Source: JBJXHB01 sp046160725
GTDB taxonomy: Bacteria; Pseudomonadota; Gammaproteobacteria; Burkholderiales; Burkholderiaceae_C
Reading direction: 5' to 3'
Assembly: GCA_046160725.1 (NCBI GenBank)
Contig: JBJXHB010000151.1
Location: 1 to 5,283 of the forward strand
DNA: 5,283 bases
The notes beneath the pieces are model-generated. The model had not been told where the DNA came from and did not search any database. It was given only the letters and a program-made list of their open reading frames with translations. The translations under genes were made by a program, and so were the position numbers. Numbering within the stretch: position 1 is the first letter of the stretch; each line of letters starts with the position of its first letter. Shown in pieces: positions 1 through 5,283 of the stretch.

Positions 1-228
1 GCCGACGGTCCGGGCGGTGGGCGCTGTGGATGCGGTGGGCGCTGCGGCAGTTGCCGCGCGTACCGGTGCCGCGGCGGTAGCGGTGGCGGCGGCGGCCGGG
101 GCCGCGGGTGTCGATGCGGCCTTGGCAGCGTCGGGCTCAGGCGTGCCGGCGCAGCCGGCCAGCAGGGCGGCGGTGCCAAGCGCCATCAAGCCGCGGCTGC
201 GGCAACGGTCCAGGTAGGGTCTGATCAT
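1..228 (-). CDS. Lipoprotein, 5' portion only (C-terminus beyond window edge)
   Basis: Translating the minus strand from the ATG at 228-226 gives 76 residues with no stop before the window edge, so only the N-terminus is present. The protein begins MIRPYLDRCRSRG, with basic residues, followed by a hydrophobic stretch LMALGTAALLAGC. LAGC is a canonical lipobox, which places the lipidated cysteine at residue 26 after a 25-residue signal peptide. The residue after the Cys is Ala, so in a Gram-negative host the protein would probably be sorted to the outer membrane. From about residue 27 the chain is a low-complexity Ala/Thr/Pro segment, which looks like a flexible tether ahead of a domain that is not visible here. 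The start is chosen because it gives a proper signal peptide. The internal Met15 would also work but would leave only a minimal basic region. The frame stays open upstream, but that part reads nothing recognisable. No clear Shine-Dalgarno sequence is seen. The function cannot be told from this fragment. Confidence 0.75.
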   Translation of the reverse strand, partial: MIRPYLDRCRSRGLMALGTAALLAGCAGTPEPDAAKAASTPAAPAAAATATAAAPVRAATAAAPTASTAPTARTVG

Positions 229-263
229 GATGCAAAGGCCGATGTCGGCGTTGGTTGCGAAGG

Positions 264-277
264 CCCCGTCAACGGGG
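264..277. other. Short inverted repeat (5-bp stem, 4-nt loop) upstream of the lipoprotein gene
   Basis: CCCCG at 264-268 and CGGGG at 273-277 are perfect complements around a TCAA loop. On the minus strand this falls in the probable 5' leader, about 35 nt before the lipoprotein start. There is no T-run on either side, so it is not a typical terminator. The rest of the 230-bp gap (229-458) holds no gene I can support. It must contain the end of the arginase transcript and probably the lipoprotein promoter, but I find no convincing -35/-10 pair. A TTGACG at 272-267 on the minus strand has no matching -10 at the right distance. Confidence 0.3.
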
Positions 278-416
278 TGGCCGGCCCGTGCGCCACGTTC
301 TGGCGCGCCTTCGGACCGATGGTGCGGCGCCCACTGACGGGAGCTTGCACGATAGGTGGGCCGGGCCGCTGCGGCGATGTTGCGGCGATGAACGGTCGAA
401 TACAGGTGTTGAGTCG

Positions 417-431
417 CGAACCGACGGTTCG
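417..431. other. Palindrome downstream of arginase; possible operator or weak terminator hairpin
   Basis: CGAACCG at 417-423 and CGGTTCG at 425-431 form a perfect 7-bp inverted repeat around a single A. It begins 28 nt past the arginase stop codon. As RNA it would fold as a 5-bp stem with a 5-nt loop. No T-rich tract follows it on the minus strand, so intrinsic termination would be weak. The short spacing also resembles a binding site for a dimeric regulator of the downstream lipoprotein gene. Either role is speculative. Confidence 0.3.
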
Positions 432-458
432 GTGCCCTGGGGACAACCCTGACCGGTG

Positions 459-1379
459 TTATCCCGGCAGCCGCATCAGGGTGCTCTTGCCGAACAGGCT
501 TTCGATCAGGTCCACCGCCAGCAGCGCCGTCTTGTTGCGCACGTCCAGCGCCGGGTTCAGCTCCATCACGTCGAGCGACGCCAGCCGGCCGGTGTCGGCG
601 ATCATCTCCATGCACAGCTGGGCTTCGCGGTAGGTCGGCCCGCCCGGGATGGTGGTGGCCACGCCGGGGGCGATCTCCGGGTCGAGGAAGTCGACGTCGA
701 AGCTGACGTGCAGGTGGGTCTGCGCGTCCAGCGTGGCCAACGCCAGCTCCATGGCCTGGCGCATGCCCATCTCGTCGATGTAGCGCATGTCAAAGACCTC
801 CAGCCCGGCGGCATGCACAAAGCGCTTCTCGCCCGGGTCCACGCTGCGGATGCCGATCTGGCGCACCCAGCGGGCGTTCAGGGCCGGCGTGGCGCCGCTC
901 AGGCCGGTCAGCTCGGCCGGGCCGTGGCCGCACAGGCAGGCCACCGGCATGCCGTGCAGGTTGCCGCTGGGGGTGAGGGCGCTGGTGTTGAAGTCGGCAT
1001 GCGCATCCAGCCACAGCACGCGCAGCTTGCGGCCCGTCTCGCGGCAATGGCGGGCCACGGCGCTGATGGAGCCGATGCCCAGGCAATGGTCGCCACCGAG
1101 GACGATCGGCATGCGCCCGTCCTGCAGCTCGGCCCGCACCGCGTCGTGCAGCAGGCGGTTCCAGGCCGTGACCTCGGCCAGGTGCCGATAGCCGTCCACC
1201 GGTGGCAGCCAGGGGTTGGCCGGCCCGGCCAGGTTGCCCCGGTCCCGCACGTCGACGCCATGGGCCTGCAGGGCCGCGACCAGGCCGGCCACGCGCAGGG
1301 CCTCCGGCCCCATCGATGCGCCGCGGCTGCCGGCGCCGATGTCGGTGGGTGCGCCGATCAGGCTGACGGTCTTGATCAT
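459..1379 (-). CDS. rocF: Arginase (L-arginine amidinohydrolase), ureohydrolase family
   Basis: The 306-residue length is normal for arginase, a cytoplasmic Mn(II) enzyme that hydrolyses L-arginine to ornithine and urea. All the binuclear manganese ligands are visible: His98 in GGDHCLGIG, Asp125, His127 and Asp129 in WLDAHADF, and Asp228 and Asp230 in SFDVDFLDP. The arginine-recognition elements are also present: Asn131, Ser138 and His142 in SGNLHG, and Asp181 and Glu184 in IRSVDPGE. The loop with Glu273 in DVMELNP completes the set. These features favour arginase over agmatinase or formimidoylglutamase. The ATG at 1379-1377 gives the usual N-terminus (IKTVSLIGAPTDIG). The same frame is open far upstream, but that part overlaps the regulator gene and looks like no protein. 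No Shine-Dalgarno sequence is visible. Instead a hairpin abuts the start codon. The gene follows the IclR/SMP-30 gene by 47 bp on the same strand and is probably co-transcribed with it. Confidence 0.95.
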   Translation of the reverse strand: MIKTVSLIGAPTDIGAGSRGASMGPEALRVAGLVAALQAHGVDVRDRGNLAGPANPWLPPVDGYRHLAEVTAWNRLLHDAVRAELQDGRMPIVLGGDHCLGIGSISAVARHCRETGRKLRVLWLDAHADFNTSALTPSGNLHGMPVACLCGHGPAELTGLSGATPALNARWVRQIGIRSVDPGEKRFVHAAGLEVFDMRYIDEMGMRQAMELALATLDAQTHLHVSFDVDFLDPEIAPGVATTIPGGPTYREAQLCMEMIADTGRLASLDVMELNPALDVRNKTALLAVDLIESLFGKSTLMRLPG

Positions 1380-1400
1380 GGCGCCATTGTGGCTGGCGCC
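1380..1400 (-). promoter_or_regulatory. Hairpin flush against the arginase start codon
   Basis: On the minus-strand RNA, GGCGCCA (1400-1394) pairs perfectly with TGGCGCC (1386-1380) across a 7-nt loop. The 3' arm ends at the base immediately before the arginase ATG. No purine-rich ribosome binding site lies in the leader, so this structure occupies the place where one would be. It could restrict initiation or couple it to translation of the preceding regulator gene. The pairing is seen in the sequence; the role is inferred. Confidence 0.4.
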
Positions 1401-1409
1401 GCCCGCTGC

Positions 1410-1426
1410 GCGCGCCGCGGGCGCGC
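1410..1426 (-). other. All-GC hairpin directly after the IclR/SMP-30 stop codon
   Basis: GCGCGCC at 1410-1416 and GGCGCGC at 1420-1426 form a perfect 7-bp G/C stem with a 3-nt loop. It starts at the first base past the regulator's TGA stop (1429-1427). No T-tract follows in the direction of transcription, so it is not a standard intrinsic terminator. It could pause or partly attenuate transcription into arginase, or protect the upstream message from 3' decay. Confidence 0.35.
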
Positions 1427-3097
1427 TCAGCCCAGCGCGGCGGGCAGCAGCCCGGCGGTGCCGCTGTGCGCAGCAAACAGCCGGCCGGACAGCGGCGCGG
1501 CCTCCAGGGCCTCGCGCGTGACGTTGTCGCGGGCACTGGTGATGTAGAGCATGTCGCCGCGCTCGCCACCGAAGGCCACGCCGGTCGGGCAGGGCACGGG
1601 CAGCGACACGATCTGGTCCAGGCTGCCGTCGGGCAGGAAGCGCACGGCGCTCCAGCCACCGCGCATGGCGCTCCAGATGCCGCCTTCGCGGTCCAGCGCC
1701 AGCCCGGCCAGCATGCCGGAGCCGCGCGGCACGGTGGTCAGGCGCTGCAGCGTGGGCCGGCCACGCCGGGCGGTGTACAGCGCGCCGCTGCCGCCGATGG
1801 CGATGTGCAGGGTCTCGCGCGTCGGGTCCCAGGCCAGTGCCGTGGCGGGCTCGTTCAGGCGCCAGGATTCCACCGCGGTGCCGTCCGCCCCCAGCTCCAG
1901 CACGCGCCAGCGGTCGCTGTCGGGCACGCAGGCCCACAGCCGCCCGCTGCTGCTGGTGCAGGTGGCGCTGGGCCGGCGCACCGGCAGGCCGCGCAGCGGC
2001 TGCAGGCCGCCGTCGGTGCCGACCAGCTGCCATGCGTCGCCACTGAGCACGGCCACGCCATGTGCATGGGGCAGCAAGGCTTGCACCGGCGCGTCCAGCG
2101 TGGCCAGCAGGCGGTCGCGGTCGCGGCCGGCGCGGTGCACCGACGGCGCCAGGGTGTCGGCCCAATACAGTGCGCCGGCGGCCCAGACCGGGTGCGCGCC
2201 GTCGAAGGCCCATTCGCCCGTGACCGCCTGCACCGCGCCGTCGATGCGGGGAGACGGCGCCGGCGACAGCTGCGCGCCGATACGGCGGGCGGCCTCGGCG
2301 ACCTCGGGTCCGATCAGCTCCAGCCGCTCCAGCGTCAGCCGGAAGGCCGGGCCGGCGACGCTGATCGCGCCGCGCACCTGCCCCAGCGGGTCGACGATGG
2401 CGGCACCGCAGCAGCGCACGCCCGGAGCCACCTCTTCGTCGTCGATGGCCCAGCCACGGCTGGCGGTCAGGCGCAGCTCGGCCTGGAGCCGGCGCCGGTC
2501 GGTCAGGCTGCGTGGGGTCAACGCCGGCAGGGGCAGCTCGCGCAGCAGCGTCTCGCGCCGGTCCGTGGCCAGCGCGGCCAGCATGGCCTTGCCCTGGCTG
2601 GTGCAGTGCAGCGGCTTGCGCTGGCCGATGGCGGCGCTGGAGCGCTGCGAATGCGCGCCGTCCATGCGCTCGACCGACACCGCCTCGTGGCCGTCCAGGA
2701 TCGCCAGGTAGGTGGTCTCGCCGGTCATGTCGCGCAGGCTGCGCAACTCGGCCATGGCTGCGGCGGCCAGGTCGGGCATCACATAGGCCGCACGCGCATA
2801 TTCGAAGCAGCGCGAGCCCAGCGCATAGACGCGCCGCACCGGGTCGCGGCGCAGCAGGCCGCGGCTGACCAGCGTGCCCAGCATCCGGTAGACCGTGGTG
2901 CGCGGCAGCCCCAGGCGTGCCGCCAGGTCGGCCTGGCTCATGCCCTCGGTGGCCTGGCCGACGGCATCGAGCACGTCCAGGGCCTTGTCCAGCGACGCGG
3001 TGCCGTCGTTGCGCGACGAGGCCGCGCCGGTATTGCCCAGCAGGGCGGTCAGGGTATCCGGGTCGGCCGCATCACCCGGCAAGCGCGACAGCGTCAT
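1427..3097 (-). CDS. IclR-family transcriptional regulator fused to an SMP-30/gluconolactonase-like domain
   Basis: This is a 556-residue cytoplasmic protein with two parts. Residues about 35-95 are an IclR winged helix-turn-helix (LDKALDVLDAV, then ADLAARLGLPRTTVYRMLG). Residues about 102-278 match the IclR effector domain, including the region around GVRCCGAAIVDPLG. Family members are normally about 250-280 residues and end here. Residues about 290-556 are an SMP-30/gluconolactonase-like beta-propeller, recognised by HPVWAAGALYWAD, GLALDREGGIWSAM, PTGVAFGG, MLYITSARD and PLSGRLFA. Aligned by eye with human SMP-30, the metal ligands Glu18, Asn154 and Asp204 fall on Ala301, Thr419 and Ala464. 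The active-site Asn103 falls on Ser377, while the substrate-binding Arg101 appears kept as Arg375. Lactonase activity is therefore unlikely, and a ligand-sensing role is inferred. The ATG at 3097-3095 is chosen because the next Met lies inside the HTH. A weak GGGA sits 7 nt before it. There is a roughly 34-residue N-terminal extension. Arginase follows by 47 bp. Confidence 0.9.
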   Translation of the reverse strand: MTLSRLPGDAADPDTLTALLGNTGAASSRNDGTASLDKALDVLDAVGQATEGMSQADLAARLGLPRTTVYRMLGTLVSRGLLRRDPVRRVYALGSRCFEYARAAYVMPDLAAAAMAELRSLRDMTGETTYLAILDGHEAVSVERMDGAHSQRSSAAIGQRKPLHCTSQGKAMLAALATDRRETLLRELPLPALTPRSLTDRRRLQAELRLTASRGWAIDDEEVAPGVRCCGAAIVDPLGQVRGAISVAGPAFRLTLERLELIGPEVAEAARRIGAQLSPAPSPRIDGAVQAVTGEWAFDGAHPVWAAGALYWADTLAPSVHRAGRDRDRLLATLDAPVQALLPHAHGVAVLSGDAWQLVGTDGGLQPLRGLPVRRPSATCTSSSGRLWACVPDSDRWRVLELGADGTAVESWRLNEPATALAWDPTRETLHIAIGGSGALYTARRGRPTLQRLTTVPRGSGMLAGLALDREGGIWSAMRGGWSAVRFLPDGSLDQIVSLPVPCPTGVAFGGERGDMLYITSARDNVTREALEAAPLSGRLFAAHSGTAGLLPAALG

Positions 3098-3143
3098 CCA
3101 GTGGTCCCAGGCAGGTCAGGGCTTGCATTGGGGCATGGGACGC

Positions 3144-3177
3144 GGCCGCGGACAGTCGCCATAGCGACGCCGCGGCC
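3144..3177. other. Imperfect hairpin between the hydrolase and regulator genes
   Basis: The outer arms GGCCGCG (3144-3150) and CGCGGCC (3171-3177) and the inner arms GTCGC (3155-3159) and GCGAC (3164-3168) are perfect complements. They are separated by a small asymmetric internal loop and capped by CATA. The structure begins 8 bp past the hydrolase stop codon and lies about 47 bp before the regulator start. No T-run follows, so termination would be incomplete at best. The inner repeat could instead be an operator for autoregulation by the IclR protein, since IclR regulators often bind dyads upstream of their own gene. Confidence 0.35.
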
Positions 3178-3184
3178 TCGTGGT

Positions 3185-4276
3185 CTATACCGAGGCCAGG
3201 GCCGCCGCGGCGCGCTGGATGAAGCCGTCGGCATGGGCGCTGTCGATCCAGCGCACCACCACGACGGCCCGGTGGCGGGGCTCGATCCACACATAGTGGC
3301 CGCCGGCGCCGATCATGAAGGTGGATTCCTCGCTGGCGCCGGCAAACGCCCGGCCCTGCGGATTGCGCCAGACCAGGGCGCCATAGAACGGCGCGACGGC
3401 GCAGGGCGTGGCCATGAACGCCGGCCAGTGCGGCGGCAGCAGTGCCACGCCGGCATGGCGGCCGCTGTCCAGGAGCAGCTGCGCCAGCCGGGCCTGGTCG
3501 CGCGCACCGATGGACACGCCGCCACCCCAGTGCGTGCCGCCGGGCACCGACGGCATGCGCTGTCCGTCGATCTCCAGCCAGGCGTCGTCATAGCCGCGCC
3601 AGGCAAAGCCGGCGCCGCCGCCCAGCGGCTGCAGCAGGCCCTGCAGGAACACCTGCGGCAACGGCTGGCGGAACAGATGCAGCAAGGCCAGCGCGAGCTG
3701 GTTGATGCGCACATCGTTGTATTCCCAATAGCTCCCCGGCGGCTGCAGCGGCCGCGCGCCGCCCTTGGGGCCGGACGGCGGCCTGGGGTCGTGGGACACC
3801 TGGCGCCAGCGGTCCACCGTGTCGGGCAGGCCGAAGCAGCTGCCCTCCCACTCGCTGATCTGCTGCAGCAGATGGCGCCAGGTGATGGCCTGGTTGTGGT
3901 CGCTGTCGAAGCCGATGCCTGGCAGGCGTGCGGCCACGCGGGCATCCACGTCGGGCAGCAGGCCGCGCTGTTGCGCCAGGCCGGCCAGCAGGGCCAGGTA
4001 GCTCTTGGCCACGCTGAAGGTCAGGTCGGCGCGTTCGGGCTCGCCCCAGCAGGCGACCTCACGGCCGTCGACCCAGGCCACGCCACTGACGCCACCGCGG
4101 GCATGCACCGGGCCACGCAGGCGGTTGTAGGGCGGCGGGTCGGCCTCGTGGATGCCCCAGCCTGTCGGCTGGGCCACCGGGTCGCGTGGCCAGGCCACCT
4201 CATGGGCCAGGGCGAAGGCGATGGCCTCGCGCCAGGCGGTGCCGGTCGCAGCGATTGGATGGGGCATGCGGCGCAT
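3185..4276 (-). CDS. Serine hydrolase, class C beta-lactamase fold (PF00144-like)
   Basis: This is a 363-residue penicillin-recognising-type serine hydrolase of unknown substrate. The catalytic SxxK motif is SVAK at residues 88-91 (in TFSVAKSYL), giving nucleophile Ser88 and Lys91. The second motif region is WEYNDVRIN around Tyr186 and Asn187, in place of a plain YxN. The third motif region is GAGGHYVWIEP near residues 323-333, followed by a strand ending VVVVRW, where class C enzymes carry KTG or HxG. HWGGGVSIGARDQARLAQLLLDSG near residue 249 is also typical of the fold. There is no signal peptide or lipobox, so the enzyme is probably cytoplasmic. That argues against true cephalosporinase function and for an esterase, amidase or peptidase role. 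The ATG at 4276-4274 is preferred; another in-frame ATG at 4267-4265 is equally possible. The frame is open further upstream, but that would run into the divergent gene. No Shine-Dalgarno sequence is visible. The regulator gene follows after 87 bp on the same strand. Confidence 0.85.
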   Translation of the reverse strand: MRRMPHPIAATGTAWREAIAFALAHEVAWPRDPVAQPTGWGIHEADPPPYNRLRGPVHARGGVSGVAWVDGREVACWGEPERADLTFSVAKSYLALLAGLAQQRGLLPDVDARVAARLPGIGFDSDHNQAITWRHLLQQISEWEGSCFGLPDTVDRWRQVSHDPRPPSGPKGGARPLQPPGSYWEYNDVRINQLALALLHLFRQPLPQVFLQGLLQPLGGGAGFAWRGYDDAWLEIDGQRMPSVPGGTHWGGGVSIGARDQARLAQLLLDSGRHAGVALLPPHWPAFMATPCAVAPFYGALVWRNPQGRAFAGASEESTFMIGAGGHYVWIEPRHRAVVVVRWIDSAHADGFIQRAAAALASV

Positions 4277-4360
4277 TGTCGGCCGCTGGCGCGCGCCGCC
4301 GCGAAGTAAGCTCGCGCCCCGCCCGATGCCGGCGTGGACCCGACCTGGAAACCGATCGCC
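4277..4360. promoter_or_regulatory. Divergent intergenic region between hydrolase and LOG-family genes
   Basis: These 84 bp separate two genes that point away from each other, so both promoters are expected here or just inside the opposing coding sequence. The stretch is very GC-rich. The only A/T-leaning patch is GAAGTAAGCT near 4303-4312. I find no -35/-10 pair with acceptable spacing on either strand, so no promoter is called precisely. A weak GGA at 4347-4349 may serve as ribosome binding site for the plus-strand gene, 11 nt before its ATG. Confidence 0.4.
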
Positions 4361-5266
4361 ATGCAACCCCAAGACCTGACCGCGCGCAACTTCCCCACCG
4401 CCGAGGAAGACGCGCACGCCCATCGCCAGCAGCCCGGCCGCTACGCCGGCGCCGAGTCCAGCTACCGGCTGGCCTTCGCGGACGAGGCTTTCCTGCTGCG
4501 CGACGAGCTGCGCCCGGTGCGCATGCAGCTGGAACTGCTCAAGCCCGAGCTGGTGCAGCGCGAGATGGGCATCGAGAGCACGGTGGTGATCTTCGGCAGC
4601 GCGCGCATCGTGGCGCCCGACGCTGCCCAGGCGGCGCTGGAGGCAGCGCGTGCGGCCGGTGCCGATGCGGCGGCGCTGCGCCGCGCCGAGACCCGGCTTG
4701 CCATGAGCCGCTACTACGACGAGGCGCGGCAGTTCGCGGCGCTGGTCACGCAGCGCTCACGGCGGCTGGAGGTGCCGCTGCACGTGGTGACCGGCGGCGG
4801 CCCCGGCATCATGGAGGCCGGCAACCGCGGCGCCGACGATGTCGGCGGGCGCAGCATTGGCCTGAACATCGTGCTGCCCTTCGAGCAGCAGCCCAACCCC
4901 TACATCACGCCGCAGCTGTGCTTCCAGTTCCACTATTTCGCGATGCGCAAGATGCACTTTCTGATGCGCGCCATCGCGCTGGTGTGCTTCCCCGGCGGAT
5001 TCGGCACGCTGGACGAGCTGTTCGAGACGCTGTGCCTGGTGCAGACCGGAAAGATCCGCAAGCGCCCGGTGCTGCTGTTCGGCCGCGTCTTCTGGGAGGG
5101 GCTGATCAACTTCCAGCAGCTGGTCGACACCGGCATGATCGACGAGGGTGACCTGGGGCTGTTCCACTTCGTGGAGACCGCCGAGCAGGCCTGGGAGACG
5201 CTGGCCGGCCTGTACGGCTTCGACCTGCCGCCGACGCAGACGGGCGAGTTTGCGGACGACATCTGA
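4361..5266 (+). CDS. LOG-family nucleoside 5'-monophosphate phosphoribohydrolase (TIGR00730-type)
   Basis: This 301-residue Rossmann-fold protein belongs to the LOG family. Characterised members hydrolyse the N-glycosidic bond of nucleoside monophosphates, including cytokinin ribotides, to release the base and ribose 5-phosphate. Both signature motifs are present: GGGPGIMEAGNRGA at residues 145-158 and PGGFGTLDELFE at 211-222, with the expected catalytic Glu219 and an upstream Arg in the AMRKMHF segment (Arg196). FGSAR at 78-82 marks the first Rossmann strand. About 70 residues precede that strand, so the protein is longer than the roughly 190-residue minimal LOG proteins. The extension is polar and charged, with no signal peptide. 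The ATG at 4361 is preferred. A GTG 27 nt upstream is in frame but adds residues unlike the family and has no better ribosome binding site. In bacteria such enzymes are usually tied to nucleotide turnover; the name cytokinin-activating enzyme should not be taken literally. It is transcribed away from the hydrolase, and only 17 bp follow it here. Confidence 0.92.
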   Translation: MQPQDLTARNFPTAEEDAHAHRQQPGRYAGAESSYRLAFADEAFLLRDELRPVRMQLELLKPELVQREMGIESTVVIFGSARIVAPDAAQAALEAARAAGADAAALRRAETRLAMSRYYDEARQFAALVTQRSRRLEVPLHVVTGGGPGIMEAGNRGADDVGGRSIGLNIVLPFEQQPNPYITPQLCFQFHYFAMRKMHFLMRAIALVCFPGGFGTLDELFETLCLVQTGKIRKRPVLLFGRVFWEGLINFQQLVDTGMIDEGDLGLFHFVETAEQAWETLAGLYGFDLPPTQTGEFADDI

Positions 5267-5283
5267 TACCGGTTCGTATTCAG

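Noticed and set aside
267..272. TTGACG on the minus strand as a -35 box for the lipoprotein gene
   Set aside because: No sequence resembling a -10 box lies 16-19 bp downstream, so it is not called as a promoter.
225..446. A 73-codon minus-strand open frame in the arginase-lipoprotein gap
   Set aside because: There is no recognisable domain, the composition is dominated by Pro/Arg/Thr, and it overlaps the lipoprotein start in another frame. It is not supported as a gene.
456..1547. A plus-strand open frame of about 360 codons opposite arginase
   Set aside because: It mirrors a gene with a full set of arginase catalytic residues. Its product is low-complexity His/Gln/Ala-rich sequence without a family match.
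1380..2213. A longer arginase with an upstream start inside the regulator gene
   Set aside because: The extra residues are Arg/Ala-rich, overlap a strong coding region in another frame, and are absent from the arginase family. The ATG at 1379 gives the normal N-terminus and length.
1466..4309. A stop-free plus-strand frame of more than 900 codons lying opposite the regulator and hydrolase genes
   Set aside because: It is antisense to well-supported genes. Its translation is repetitive Ala/Gly/Gln/His/Arg sequence with no recognisable domain, as expected from the mirror of high-GC third codon positions.
4288..4318. GGCGCG and CGCGCC repeats in the divergent gap as a possible operator
   Set aside because: The arms are short, all G/C and 19 nt apart, which is expected by chance at this base composition.
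4277..4423. An N-terminal extension of the serine hydrolase from an ATG at 4423
   Set aside because: It would overlap the start of the divergent LOG gene by more than 60 bp and adds Gly/Arg-rich sequence that is neither a signal peptide nor part of the fold.

Overview
This is a GC-rich window with strongly G/C-biased third codon positions. Together with the gene families present, that suggests a betaproteobacterium of the order Burkholderiales. The placement is an inference from composition and gene style; no RNA gene or other phylogenetic marker is present.

Layout. Four genes read leftward and one reads rightward. From right to left on the minus strand they are a cytoplasmic serine hydrolase of the class C beta-lactamase fold (3185-4276), a two-domain protein joining an IclR-type regulator to an SMP-30/gluconolactonase-like beta-propeller (1427-3097), an arginase (459-1379), and the 5' part of a lipoprotein gene that runs off the left edge (1-228). 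On the plus strand, divergent from the hydrolase across an 84-bp gap, is a LOG-family nucleotide phosphoribohydrolase (4361-5266). I see no mobile element, CRISPR array, tRNA or rRNA.

How the genes may work together. The regulator and the arginase are 47 bp apart on the same strand and are probably co-transcribed. The hydrolase ends 87 bp before the regulator and may belong to the same unit, although an imperfect hairpin lies in that gap. A plausible but unproven reading is a small catabolic unit in which a substrate is cleaved by the hydrolase, the regulator senses a related compound, and arginase releases urea and ornithine. The LOG gene and the lipoprotein look like ordinary neighbours.

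Most notable. In the regulator's propeller domain, every metal-ligand position I can align to human SMP-30/regucalcin is replaced by a non-ligand residue, while the scaffold around those positions is kept. This looks like an enzyme fold reused as a sensor domain in a transcription factor. Second, the 47-bp gap between regulator and arginase is almost filled by two perfect 7-bp hairpins. One of them ends flush against the arginase start codon, where no Shine-Dalgarno sequence is visible.
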